Below are positions 1 to 11,632 of a DNA stretch of 64,000 nucleotides, in pieces. The DNA is from CAMLIZ01 sp040758375. Lineage in GTDB: Bacteria > Pseudomonadota > Gammaproteobacteria > Burkholderiales > Burkholderiaceae_C. Location of the stretch: NCBI GenBank assembly GCA_040758375.1, contig JBFLWE010000004.1:1-64000 (forward strand), read 5' to 3'. The notes under the pieces are model-generated. The model did no database searches and had not been told where the DNA came from. It was given only the letters and a program-made list of their open reading frames with translations. The translations under genes and the position numbers were made by a program. The first letter of the stretch is position 1. The number at the start of each line of letters is the position of its first letter.

Positions 1-57
1 CCTTGGCAGAGCGGCGACGGGCCCGGGGGTGGGCCCGGGAGGGTCACGTGCGCAAGT

Positions 58-222
58 CAGCCCGAGCGCCGGGCCGCTCCCAAGCTCGGGCTGACCCCCA
101 TGGGGGGTGGCTGCGGTACCCCGCGGCCGGGGGCTCCGTTCAGCCCGAGCGCCGGGCCGCTCCCAAGCTCGGGCTGACCCCCATGGGGGGTGGCTGCGGT
201 ACCCCGCGGCCGGGGGCTCCGT

Positions 223-223
<1 letters not shown>
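58..223. repeat. Two perfect tandem copies of an 83-bp hairpin-forming unit
   Basis: Positions 58-140 and 141-223 are identical 83-bp copies. The second copy runs into the stop codon of the protease gene that ends at 223. Each copy contains a perfect 10-bp inverted repeat, CAGCCCGAGC / GCTCGGGCTG (58-67 with 84-93 in copy 1), and then a second GC-rich palindrome around CCCCCATGGGGG. The position at the 3' end of a minus-strand gene suits a transcript-end hairpin or a REP-like element, but there is no T-run for a classical intrinsic terminator. The duplication is seen directly; its role is inference. Confidence 0.9.
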
Positions 224-2049
<1,826 letters not shown>

Positions 2050-2671
2050 CAGGTTCTCCAGGAATGTGCACATGGCGTTTGCCCATGAGAGGCCATGCGT
2101 GATTGGGAAGCTATGCGAGATGCCCCGTCGGTGGACGGGTACCGCATCCGGGCCTTCCCGCGGACCGTCGGGCGACACTTTTGGTGAGGCCGGCGAACCT
2201 GCGGGGGGCGTTTGTACGGACCGCGCGGCAGGGCAGCAATCAAGGAAAACGTGACGGCTGTCGCAGCGCGTTCGGGCGCTCGGCTTGCTCTTGGCTCCCA
2301 CGGTCACTCAGGCTTGCAGGGTGCCTGTTGCGCGCATGGGCGGCGAGTGGCTCCTGGAGTCACTTCTCCGCTCTCTGTGGCGGATACCGTTTGTTTCGAT
2401 TTTTCGTCGCGGCGGGGCACAAGCCCGGCGCATTTCGCATTCAAAAAACGGTATTCCGCATCATGAAATAGATGCGGCTCTCAGGTTGGCCGCTTTTTCC
2501 ATCACGGTGAAACAGATTCCACATCCCGCAATGAAATGGCTAAGTCATTGATTTCAAAGAAAGAGATTTTTAGTCTTCTATAAGACATAAGTCTTCCGCA
2601 GCGCAGCACTTGTCGGTACGCTTCATCCCAGACGTTTTCACTTTGTTGGTCTACCTGAAGGAGCTATCGAG
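2050..2671. other. 622-bp intergenic region between the divergent protease and isocitrate lyase genes
   Basis: No convincing gene is visible. The half nearest aceA (about 2390-2600) is clearly more AT-rich than its surroundings, as expected for a regulatory region, and it holds the GTCTT half-sites described separately. Short open frames here have no ribosome binding site, no recognisable domain and atypical composition. A near-palindromic stretch around 2452-2467 (TTCCGCATCATGAA) could be another operator half-site, but this is weak. Confidence 0.6.
2573..2595 (+). promoter_or_regulatory. Three alternating GTCTT/AAGAC half-sites upstream of aceA
   Basis: GTCTT (2573-2577), AAGAC (2582-2586) and GTCTT (2591-2595) are spaced exactly 9 bases apart, with 4-base AT-rich spacers. 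This gives two overlapping inverted repeats about 77 bases before the aceA start codon. The regular spacing looks like an operator for a dimeric regulator of isocitrate lyase expression. The regulator is unknown and no promoter -35/-10 pair could be placed with confidence. Confidence 0.45.
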
Positions 2672-3963
<1,292 letters not shown>

Positions 3964-3970
<7 letters not shown>

Positions 3971-3988
3971 GGCCGCAGGCCTCAGCCG
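3964..3988 (+). terminator. Perfect 11-bp hairpin spanning the aceA stop codon
   Basis: CGGCTGAGGCC (3964-3974) and GGCCTCAGCCG (3978-3988) form a perfect stem with a 3-base loop that includes the aceA stop codon. No T-run follows. It may pause polymerase or protect the 3' end of the mRNA rather than terminate by itself. Confidence 0.5.
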
Positions 3989-4013
3989 GTACGGCCGAAC
4001 CTCTTGCTCCGCC

Positions 4014-4036
4014 GAGCCCCCGCGGTGAGGGGGCTC
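4014..4036. repeat. GC-rich hairpin between convergent aceA and metE
   Basis: GAGCCCCC (4014-4021) and GGGGGCTC (4029-4036) form a perfect 8-bp stem with a 7-base loop. It could act for either strand. It is the middle of three consecutive hairpins in this junction. Confidence 0.45.
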
Positions 4037-4045
4037 CGGCAGGGT

Positions 4046-6337
4046 TCACGAGACCGCCGCTGTCGCGGCGGTTTTCCTTTCTGCGCGCAGTTTCCGCGCG
4101 GCTTGCACCATCTGCTCCAGCGCCGCTTCCACCTCGGGCCAGCCGCGCGTCTTCAGTCCGCAGTCGGGGTTGACCCACAGGCGTTCCGCCGGGATCACCT
4201 GCATCGCCTTTTCGAGCAGCCTGCGCATCGCCGCCGCCGTGGGAACGCGCGGCGAGTGGATGTCGTACACGCCGGGCCCGATCTCGTTGGGATAGGCGAA
4301 TTCGCCGAAGGCGTCGAGCAGCTCCATGTTGGAGCGCGAAGTCTCGATCGTGATCACGTCGGCGTCCATCGCAGCGATGGCTGGCAGGATGTCGTTGAAC
4401 TCCGAATAGCACATGTGCGTGTGGATCTGCGTCTCGTCGCGCACGCCGCCGGCGGCCAGCTTGAAGGCGCGCACTGCCTGGTCGAGGTAGCGCTGGTGGT
4501 CGCGGGCCTTCAGCGGCAGGCCCTCGCGGAAGGCGGGCTCGTCGATCTGGATGATGCGGATGCCGGCCTTTTCGAGGTCGAGCACCTCGTCGCGGATCGC
4601 CAGCGCCAGCTGCAGCAGGGTGGCCTCGCGCGGCTGGTCGTCACGCACGAAGGACCATTGCAGCAGCGTCACTGGCCCGGTGAGCATGCCTTTGACCGGC
4701 TTTTCGGTGAGGCTCTGCGCGTAGGCGGCCGTTTCCACCGTCATGGCCTCGGGCCGGTAGACGTCGCCGTACAGGATGGGCGGCTTGACGCAGCGTGAGC
4801 CGTAGCTTTGCACCCAACCGTGCTCGGTGAAGGCGTAGCCCCAGAGCTGCTCGCCGAAGTACTCCACCATGTCGTTGCGCTCGGCTTCACCGTGCACCAG
4901 CACGTCCAGACCCAGCGCCTGCTGCTTCTCGATCGCGATGCGGATCTGCTCGCGCATGCGCTGCAGGTAGTCGAGCGCGGGCAGTTCGCCGCGCTTGTGG
5001 GCGGCGCGGGCCTTGCGGATCTCGGCGGTCTGGGGAAACGAGCCGATCGTGGTGGTGGGCAGCAGCGGCAACTTCAGCTCGCCGCGCTGGCGAGCCGCGC
5101 GCTGGGCATACGGGCTGCGGCGCTCGGCCATGGCGTCGTGCGTGGCCGCCGCCCGTTTGCGCACCAGCTCGTTGGTCACGCGGCGTGAGCCACGCCGCGA
5201 CGCTTGCGCAGCGTCGGACTCCTGCAGTGCCGGCTCGATGGCCTGCGTGCCCTGGTTGAGCCCGCGGGCGAGCAGAGTCACCTCCTGCAGCTTCTCGGTG
5301 GCGAAGGACAGCCATGACTTGACGCCGGCGTCCAGTCGGGCTTCCTGCGACAGCGAAACCGGCACGTGCAGCAGCGAGCACGACGGCGCCACCCAGAGGC
5401 GGTCGCCCAGCCCGTCGTGCAGCACCTGCAGCGTGGACAGCGTCTTGCGCAAATCGGTGCGCCAGACGTTGCGGCCGTCCACGATGCCGGCCGACAGCAC
5501 CGCGTCGCCCGGCAACGCATGCCGCCAGGCAGCCAGTTGCCGGGGCGCGCGCACCAGGTCGAGATGAAAGCCTTGCACCGGTAGCCGCGCCAGCCGCTGC
5601 GCGGGCTCGGCGCTGTCGAAGTAGGTGGCGAGCAGCAGCCTGGGGCCATGGCCCTCCAGCGCAGCGTAGGCCCGCTCCGCAGCCGACAGCCAGGTGTCGT
5701 CCAGGTCCAGGCACAGTGCCGGCTCGTCCATCTGCACCCATTCGATGCCACGCCGGGCCAGGCCTTGCAGCAGGCCACGGTAGGCCTCGCACAGCCGGGG
5801 CAGCAACTGCAGGCGGTCGAAACCGGCCACATGGCCCTTGGACAGGCGCAGGTAGGTCACCGGGCCGACCAGCACCGGCTTCACCGGCATGCCCAGCGCG
5901 CGCGCCTCGTCGATCTGTGCCCACCACGCCGGGCTGCCCGCGCCGAACGCGGTGTCGGGTGCCAGCTCCGGCACCAGGTAGTGGTAGTTGGTGTCGAACC
6001 ACTTGGTCATTTCCATCGCCGGCTGCAGCGCGTTGCCGCGCGCCAGCTCGAAGCCTTGCCCCAGGCTCAGCGTGCGCGCGTCGAAGCCGAAGCGCCGGGG
6101 CAAGGCGCCCAGCAGCGCGCTGTGCTCCAGCATGTGGTCGTAGAACGCGAAGTCCCCAGCGGTCAGCAACGACAGGCCCGCGGCGCGCTGCAGGGCCCAG
6201 TGGCGCTCGCGCAGTTGGCGGCCGGTGCGCTGCAGCGCTTGTTCGTCGCTCTCGCCGCGCCAGAACGATTCGAGCGCCGCCTTGAGTTCGCGCTGCGCGC
6301 CGATGCGAGGAAAACCGAGGATGTGGGAACGAGCCAT
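4046..6337 (-). CDS. metE: Cobalamin-independent methionine synthase
   Basis: 5-methyltetrahydropteroyltriglutamate-homocysteine methyltransferase. It transfers the methyl group of methyl-tetrahydrofolate to homocysteine in the last step of methionine synthesis. The 763-residue protein begins MARSHILGFPRIG, the usual MetE start. Zinc ligands fall at the same numbers as in the E. coli enzyme: His641 and Cys643 in HTHMCYSEF, and Cys726 in NPDCGLKTRGW, which supports the start at 6337 over an in-frame extension to 6382. An AAGGAG ribosome binding site lies about 10 bases upstream. It is divergent from metR and probably MetR-activated. Confidence 0.97.
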   Translation of the reverse strand: MARSHILGFPRIGAQRELKAALESFWRGESDEQALQRTGRQLRERHWALQRAAGLSLLTAGDFAFYDHMLEHSALLGALPRRFGFDARTLSLGQGFELARGNALQPAMEMTKWFDTNYHYLVPELAPDTAFGAGSPAWWAQIDEARALGMPVKPVLVGPVTYLRLSKGHVAGFDRLQLLPRLCEAYRGLLQGLARRGIEWVQMDEPALCLDLDDTWLSAAERAYAALEGHGPRLLLATYFDSAEPAQRLARLPVQGFHLDLVRAPRQLAAWRHALPGDAVLSAGIVDGRNVWRTDLRKTLSTLQVLHDGLGDRLWVAPSCSLLHVPVSLSQEARLDAGVKSWLSFATEKLQEVTLLARGLNQGTQAIEPALQESDAAQASRRGSRRVTNELVRKRAAATHDAMAERRSPYAQRAARQRGELKLPLLPTTTIGSFPQTAEIRKARAAHKRGELPALDYLQRMREQIRIAIEKQQALGLDVLVHGEAERNDMVEYFGEQLWGYAFTEHGWVQSYGSRCVKPPILYGDVYRPEAMTVETAAYAQSLTEKPVKGMLTGPVTLLQWSFVRDDQPREATLLQLALAIRDEVLDLEKAGIRIIQIDEPAFREGLPLKARDHQRYLDQAVRAFKLAAGGVRDETQIHTHMCYSEFNDILPAIAAMDADVITIETSRSNMELLDAFGEFAYPNEIGPGVYDIHSPRVPTAAAMRRLLEKAMQVIPAERLWVNPDCGLKTRGWPEVEAALEQMVQAARKLRAERKTAATAAVS
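4053..4080 (+). terminator. Intrinsic terminator for aceA, lying inside the 3' end of metE
   Basis: ACCGCCGC (4053-4060), a 4-base loop, GCGGCGGT (4065-4072) and then TTTCCTTT form a classical rho-independent terminator on the plus strand. It overlaps the last codons of metE on the opposite strand, whose stop codon is at 4046-4048. Confidence 0.7.
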
Positions 6338-6400
6338 GGACCGGGTACTCCTTTCGTGTTGCGAAGGAGTCTGTTCGCGCACCTAGAATGAATCAATCGG

Positions 6401-6420
6401 CATGTTTTCAACGAAACATG
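6401..6420. promoter_or_regulatory. Inverted repeat in the metE-metR intergenic region
   Basis: CATGTTT (6401-6407) and AAACATG (6414-6420) are a perfect 7-bp inverted repeat with a 6-base spacer. It lies between the divergent metE and metR genes and adjoins the MetR-type box. It is possibly a second operator for the same LysR-type regulator, positioned for metE control. Confidence 0.45.
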
Positions 6421-6431
6421 AATTCGGTTCA
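6419..6431. promoter_or_regulatory. MetR-type operator TGAA-N5-TTCA
   Basis: TGAA (6419-6422), five bases, TTCA (6428-6431) is an exact match to the classical MetR half-site pattern TGAAnnnnnTTCA. It lies only 4 bases before the metR start codon, which suits autoregulation of metR and control of divergent metE. The match is seen directly; the regulatory role follows from knowledge of MetR. Confidence 0.65.
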
Positions 6432-6434
6432 TCG

Positions 6435-7349
6435 ATGATCGAAACCCGCCACCTGCGCTCGCTGCTCGCGATCGCCGCGGCCGGCAAGCTGGCGCCGGCG
6501 GCCGAGCGCGTGCACCTCACGCCTTCAGCCTTGTCGCACCAGATCCGCGCGCTGGAGTCGCACTATGGCCTGGCGCTGTTCGAGCGCTCCGCGCGCCAGG
6601 GCCTGAAGTTCACCGCCGCAGGCCAGCGCCTGCTGGAGCTGGCGCACGCGGTCACCGCGCAGGTCGAGGCGGCCGAGCGCGACCTGGTGCGGCTGCAGGG
6701 CGACACGCGCGGCGAGTTGCGCATCGCGCTCGAGTGCCACACCTGCTTCGAATGGTTGATGCCGGTGATGGACGAGTTCCGCCGCCGCTGGAACGAGGTG
6801 GAGGTGGACCTGGTGGCCGGCTTCCACCCCGATCCGCTGGCCCTGCTGGCCGACGGAAAGGCCGACCTCGTGATCGGCTCCGCGCCACGGCGCAAACGCG
6901 GGCTCCACGTGGCGGCGCTGTTCCGCTTCGAGATCCTGGTGGTCATGGCCAACGAACACCGGCTGGCGGGCAAGCGGCGGTTGCAGGCCGAGGACTTGGC
7001 CGGCGAAACCCTGATCACCTACCCGGTGCCCGAGCCGCGCATCGACCTGATCCGCCAGGTGCTGCAGCCGGCAGGCATCCGGCTGCAGCGGCGCACGGCC
7101 GAGCTCACGGTGGCCATCCTCCAGCTGGTCGCCAGCCGCCGCGGCATCGCGGCGCTGCCCAACTGGGGCGTCAAGAGCTACGTGGACCACGACTACGTGA
7201 CGGCCAAGCGCATCGGCAGCACCGGCCTGTGGGGCGAACTGCATGCCTGCGTGCCGAAGGCGCTGGCTGGAAAGCCGTTCGTGGCCGACTTCGTGCGCAT
7301 CGTCCGCCAGGCTTGCTCTGCAGGGCTGGACGGGATCGAACTGCTGTAG
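6435..7349 (+). CDS. metR: LysR-family transcriptional activator of methionine synthesis
   Basis: LysR-type regulator of 304 residues. The N-terminal winged helix-turn-helix (about residues 1-60, TPSALSHQIRALE recognition region) is followed by a substrate-binding domain that in MetR senses homocysteine. The start MIETRHLRSLLAI resembles other MetR proteins, so the ATG at 6435 is preferred over one at 6402 that would overlap the inverted-repeat operator. The assignment rests on sequence type plus divergent metE and the TGAA-N5-TTCA box directly upstream. Its stop codon is one base from the convergent hydrolase gene. Confidence 0.92.
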   Translation: MIETRHLRSLLAIAAAGKLAPAAERVHLTPSALSHQIRALESHYGLALFERSARQGLKFTAAGQRLLELAHAVTAQVEAAERDLVRLQGDTRGELRIALECHTCFEWLMPVMDEFRRRWNEVEVDLVAGFHPDPLALLADGKADLVIGSAPRRKRGLHVAALFRFEILVVMANEHRLAGKRRLQAEDLAGETLITYPVPEPRIDLIRQVLQPAGIRLQRRTAELTVAILQLVASRRGIAALPNWGVKSYVDHDYVTAKRIGSTGLWGELHACVPKALAGKPFVADFVRIVRQACSAGLDGIELL

Positions 7350-7350
7350 T

Positions 7351-9099
7351 TCAGGCGGCGCCGAGCACGCGCGCGCTCAGCACCTCGACCACGCGCCCGC
7401 GCGCAGCCTCGGTGCTGAAGGTGTGGTCGGCGTCTTCGATACGGTCGATCGACAGGGCGCCGTCGCGCAGCAGGCGCGTGGCGGCGATGCCGGCCTCGGT
7501 GCGCAGCAGCTCCTCGCCGGGGTCGCTGGTGGAGAACACGAAATGCAGCTGCGTGCCGGCGTGGACCACCTGGCGCAGCTCACGCGCGAGGTCTTCGCGC
7601 AGCGGCAGGTGAAGCCAGCGCGCCACGTCGCGCGCCCGGCGCAGAACCAGTTGTGCGAGGCGGCGCGATAGCAAGCTGCCGAGCCGGCGCAGGTTGACCT
7701 CGCCGCGCAGCAGCTTGCGCCAGCGCTGCGCCGCGAACAGGTTGGAGCGGTAGCGTGCCATCTCGGCCGCGACCTCGTGCGCGGGCAGCGGCGCATCGAG
7801 CGGCGTGCCCTCGCGCCAGAAGAAGGTGAGCGGGTTGATCGCCACCACCCGGTGCACCGGCGCGCCGTGCACTGCCGCCTTGAAGCCGTGGTAGGCGCCT
7901 GCGCACAAGCCCATGGCGGTGCAGTGCTGCACCGCCCAGCGTTCTTGCAGCCACTGCAGCGCGGCGCGCACCTCGTGCACTGCAGTCGGCGAATAGACGA
8001 TGTTGTCTGCGGTGCCTGGCCGGGGCAGGCTGTCGCCCAGCCCCGAAAGGTCGAGCCGCAGCACGAGCAGGCCTTGTGCCGCCCAGCGCCGCGCCAGCGT
8101 CACGTACAGCCGGCTCGGCCCCACGCGCCGCTGTGCGCCGGCATTGATCAGCAGCACGGCCTGCCGTGCCGCCGAGCCGTCTGCCGGCCGGGAAACGACG
8201 CCGGCCAGGCAGACGCCCTCGTGCCGCAGGCGCACCGGCTGCTCCACCACCGGCCCGAGCCGCGCCTCGGTGCGCGTGCGCGGCTGCGCCGGCCCGTGAC
8301 CCAGGGTAGCCGCGCCATCGAGCACCCAGTCCACCGCGGCCTGCAGCATCGCTTCGGGCAGCACGGTGTTGTGCGGGTCTTGCATCATCGCCGCATAGCC
8401 CGGCAGGCGGCGGTGCTCGACATCGCTGCCCGCGGCGCCGAGCTGGGTGAGCCAGGCCTGCGAGGGCGGCATGTCGTCGCGGTCGATCACCAGCACGCGC
8501 GGGGCAGGGGGGCGATCGAGCTTGCGCAGGTCGATCGCCGCCAGCGACTCGCGCGTGCCGGCCGTGAGCAGGTAGCCACCGGCCTCCAGCGGCGCGCCGT
8601 CGTCGGCCGACGGGCCGGGCGTGACGGTGGCCGCCTGCAACAGCCTTTGTTCGCGCACGAAGGCGCGTCCGCTGGTCACCGGCACCCAGGCCACGAAACC
8701 GGCGACGTCCGCGCGCGCGGCGGCCACCGGCGCAGCGAGCAAGGTGCCCAGCCTCAAGCCCACGACGACCAGGCGCCGTGCGCCGCTGATCTGCTGCAGC
8801 AGCTGCAGCGCATCGCCGATCGCCCGCTGCCATGCCGCGACCCGCGCGGGCAGCGATTCGTCGCCGGCCGAGTCACCGGTGCCCGGATAGTCGAAGCGCA
8901 GCACGCCGCAGCCCGATGCCGCCAGGCGCTGCGCCAGATGGTGCAGGCTGCGATGGCCGCTCGCTTCCTCGCGGCCGAAGGAAGGGCACAGCAGCACGGC
9001 GGTGTCGCGCACGGGTGCGGCCGGCCGGTGCCAGCAGCCGAACACCGGCGCGTCATCCGGCCCGAAGTACAAGGCCGTGGCGCCGGCGTCAGTAGCCAT
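7351..9099 (-). CDS. Two-domain alpha/beta hydrolase, exosortase-associated-hydrolase-like
   Basis: Protein of 582 residues made of two successive alpha/beta-hydrolase folds. The first half (about 1-270) resembles the serine aminopeptidase-like hydrolases found near exosortase systems. Its nucleophile elbow reads GLRLG, with Arg116 where serine is expected. The second half (about 280-582) has an elbow GLCAG with Cys399 in that place and a plausible late histidine in DADHTFS. At most one cysteine-type active site seems possible. The start at 9099 (MATDAG) overlaps the upstream GH2 gene by 11 bases, implying translational coupling. It is last in the minus-strand carrier-protein operon. A thioesterase, acyltransferase or scaffold role for carrier-bound intermediates is inference. 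Confidence 0.75.
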   Translation of the reverse strand: MATDAGATALYFGPDDAPVFGCWHRPAAPVRDTAVLLCPSFGREEASGHRSLHHLAQRLAASGCGVLRFDYPGTGDSAGDESLPARVAAWQRAIGDALQLLQQISGARRLVVVGLRLGTLLAAPVAAARADVAGFVAWVPVTSGRAFVREQRLLQAATVTPGPSADDGAPLEAGGYLLTAGTRESLAAIDLRKLDRPPAPRVLVIDRDDMPPSQAWLTQLGAAGSDVEHRRLPGYAAMMQDPHNTVLPEAMLQAAVDWVLDGAATLGHGPAQPRTRTEARLGPVVEQPVRLRHEGVCLAGVVSRPADGSAARQAVLLINAGAQRRVGPSRLYVTLARRWAAQGLLVLRLDLSGLGDSLPRPGTADNIVYSPTAVHEVRAALQWLQERWAVQHCTAMGLCAGAYHGFKAAVHGAPVHRVVAINPLTFFWREGTPLDAPLPAHEVAAEMARYRSNLFAAQRWRKLLRGEVNLRRLGSLLSRRLAQLVLRRARDVARWLHLPLREDLARELRQVVHAGTQLHFVFSTSDPGEELLRTEAGIAATRLLRDGALSIDRIEDADHTFSTEAARGRVVEVLSARVLGAA

Positions 9100-11626
9100 T
9101 CGGAGCACGCACCATGGCCGGCACCGCGGCATTGAGCGCATGGACCGTGCAGCGCCACGGGCGCGCGCGGCCTTCGGTGGGGTGAAGCGTCACCATGCGC
9201 ACGTCCCCCGGCACGAGATGGAAATACTGGTCGTCGGCCTCGAACCCGTTGGCCTGCACGTGCACGCCCAGCGCCAGGCGTCGCGTCAACAGCTGCAGTT
9301 GCACCCGGCCGCCTTCGATCGCCTGGGCCTGCGCCTGCAGCCCGAGGTCGGCCTCGCGCGGCAGGTCCATGCCGGCCGGGAAGTGAAACGCCTGCGCCAG
9401 CAGCGAGCCGTCTTCGCTGCGCAGGCTGGCCACCACCGCGTCGTGGTTCAGCGGCCCGAAGCGGTAGGCATGGTTGAGGTCGGCAAAGTGCTCCAGCAGG
9501 CCCAGCAGGGGCACCGCCTGCGTGCTGCGGGCCGGCAGCGCGAACGCGCGCCGCGCCTGGTGGGCCGCCACGTCGCCGCGCCAGGTGGCGATGTCGAGCA
9601 CGGCTTGCAGCGGCTGTGCGCCTTCGTTGACAAGGTGGGCGACCAGGCCGCTGTTGCCCTCGTCCGTGAGCAGCACCGTGCACGGCTGCAGCGCGCGCGC
9701 GAGGATGTGCCAGCAGGCCTTGGGCCGGCTGGCGTCGTCGAGCAGGCCCCAGCCGGCACCGGCCCAGAAATCACGCAGCCACCACACCAGCGCGCCGCGG
9801 CAGCCAGAACCCGCGCGCCGCCACTCGGCGAACGCGCGCGCCATCGTTTCGCCGCTGGCCACGCGCGACAGCATCAGGTAGCGCTCGTGGTCGGCATAGC
9901 GCAGCCGCACGGGGTCGAGCCGGAACAGCTGCCCGAGGTAATGGTCGCGCACATCCTCGAAGTCCCAGCCGGCGCCCAGGTCGCGCGAGGCGCGCGCCTT
10001 CCAGCCTGCATGCGTGACACGCAGCGTCGCGCCGCCCGGCATGCGGGCAATGGTGTCGGGCTCGGGCACGTTGGAAAAGCCCAGGCACTCGCTGGCGAAG
10101 CGCAGGCCGCTGCGGCGCGCGTCTTCTTCCGGGCGCAGGTAGGCGCCGACGCCGTAGTAGGAAACCGAACCCGAGTCCACCTGATGCGGAAACACGCCGC
10201 CCCAGGCGCTGCTGGGCCAGTACGGCGTGTCAGGCAGCACCTGCTGCACCCATGCCGGCACCTGCTCGGCAAACAGCCGCGGCAGCCATTGGTCGCGCGC
10301 GGCGCCCCACATCGCGGCCTGTTGCGACACCTCGGAGTTGCCGCACAGCAGCGCCAGCGAAGGCCGACCCTGCCAGCGCGAGGCCTGCTGCCGCACCTCG
10401 GCCTCGACGCTGGCGGCGAAGCCCGGATCGTCGCCCGGGTAGTCCATGCTGGCGAACATGAAGTCGTGCCAGACCAGCAGGCCGAGTTCGTCGCAGGCGT
10501 CGAGGAAGTCGTCGTGCTCGTACACCATCGGGCCGGCGACGCGCAGCATGTTCATGCCCGCGCTGCGGCACTGGTCCACGGCATGGCGCATCTGCACAGC
10601 GGTGCTCGCGAACCCCACCGGGTCCAAGGGGGTCCAGCAGGCCCCGCGGCAAAACACCGGCAGGCCGTTCACGATGAACTCGAAGTCGCCGTCCTCGCGC
10701 TGCAGCGCCAGGCTGCGGAAACCCACCCGCCCGAGGTCGGCCTCGAACGGCTCCCCCTGCAGCGGCGTCACCTGCAGTCGCGCCTCGTACAGCGCCGGCT
10801 CGCCATGGGTATGGGGCCACCAAAGCGCAACGCCCGGCAGCTGCATGCGGCCTTGCCACTGGGCGGCGCCCGCGTGCACCAGCGAGGCCGTCGTCTCCTG
10901 CCCCGCACGCGAAAGCACGAGTCGCACGGCCCCGATGCCGCCGGGCGCCTCGACCGTGCACCGCAGGCTCAGCAGGCCGGTGCCGCCGGTGGCGCCACAG
11001 TGCAACTGCTGCAGTTCGACGCTGCGGCCCGAGCGCTGCTCGAGCCAGATGCCGCGCCAAGGCCCCACCGGCGCACACGGCGGCGACCAGCCGGGCGTGC
11101 GTCCGATAAGGGTGGTGCGCCACCAGCGCAGCTGCTGGTTCACGACCATGGGCGCGCGCCAGCGCGGGCGTGGTTTGCGTGCCGCGAGCGCCTGGTCCAG
11201 CGAGGCGAAGCGCAGCAGCAGCTCGTTGCCCCGCGGCTGCAGGCGCGGTCCCACCTTGCATTGGTGCGCGACAAACATGTTGTCGCTGTCGAACAGGGGC
11301 TGGCCGTTGAGCCAGGCGCGCGCCAGCGTCGCCAGGCCGTCGAAGCCCAGCACCAGGTCGTCGCCTGCCATGTCCTGCGGCAGGTCGAAGCGCAGCCGGT
11401 ACCACCAGTCGTGCGCGTCCAGGTGCACCGCGGGCACGTCCAGCGACCATTGGCCTGTGGCGCGCAGCACCGCGGCCACGGGACCCAGCGCAGGGGCCTC
11501 GAACCAGGTAGCGCTGTCCGGTGGGGAGGTGTCCTGTTCTGCGGCCGGCGGTGCGCAGCACACCTGCCAGCCCTGCACGAGCGCGATGCGGCGATGTCCG
11601 CCGACGCCTCGTGTCCTGCGATCCAT
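9089..11626 (-). CDS. Glycoside hydrolase family 2, beta-mannosidase-like
   Basis: Large enzyme of 845 residues with the GH2 order: N-terminal jelly-roll sugar-binding domain, immunoglobulin-like domain, TIM-barrel catalytic domain (about 310-640) and C-terminal beta-sandwich. The catalytic acid/base is probably Glu432 in CGNSEV and the nucleophile Glu513 in ASECLGF, both as in beta-mannosidases. No signal peptide is visible, so it probably acts in the cytoplasm. The ATG at 11626 (an in-frame GTG lies at 11629) follows the carrier-protein stop codon by 6 bases. A mannosidase within a carrier-protein operon suggests that the product or an intermediate is a glycoside or saccharide. Sugar specificity is uncertain. 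Confidence 0.85.
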   Translation of the reverse strand: MDRRTRGVGGHRRIALVQGWQVCCAPPAAEQDTSPPDSATWFEAPALGPVAAVLRATGQWSLDVPAVHLDAHDWWYRLRFDLPQDMAGDDLVLGFDGLATLARAWLNGQPLFDSDNMFVAHQCKVGPRLQPRGNELLLRFASLDQALAARKPRPRWRAPMVVNQQLRWWRTTLIGRTPGWSPPCAPVGPWRGIWLEQRSGRSVELQQLHCGATGGTGLLSLRCTVEAPGGIGAVRLVLSRAGQETTASLVHAGAAQWQGRMQLPGVALWWPHTHGEPALYEARLQVTPLQGEPFEADLGRVGFRSLALQREDGDFEFIVNGLPVFCRGACWTPLDPVGFASTAVQMRHAVDQCRSAGMNMLRVAGPMVYEHDDFLDACDELGLLVWHDFMFASMDYPGDDPGFAASVEAEVRQQASRWQGRPSLALLCGNSEVSQQAAMWGAARDQWLPRLFAEQVPAWVQQVLPDTPYWPSSAWGGVFPHQVDSGSVSYYGVGAYLRPEEDARRSGLRFASECLGFSNVPEPDTIARMPGGATLRVTHAGWKARASRDLGAGWDFEDVRDHYLGQLFRLDPVRLRYADHERYLMLSRVASGETMARAFAEWRRAGSGCRGALVWWLRDFWAGAGWGLLDDASRPKACWHILARALQPCTVLLTDEGNSGLVAHLVNEGAQPLQAVLDIATWRGDVAAHQARRAFALPARSTQAVPLLGLLEHFADLNHAYRFGPLNHDAVVASLRSEDGSLLAQAFHFPAGMDLPREADLGLQAQAQAIEGGRVQLQLLTRRLALGVHVQANGFEADDQYFHLVPGDVRMVTLHPTEGRARPWRCTVHALNAAVPAMVRAPNGY

Positions 11627-11632
11627 CACCGG

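Noticed and set aside
2103..2551. Short plus-strand frames in the aceA upstream region
   Set aside because: No ribosome binding site, no domain, and the region has regulatory-type AT-rich composition.
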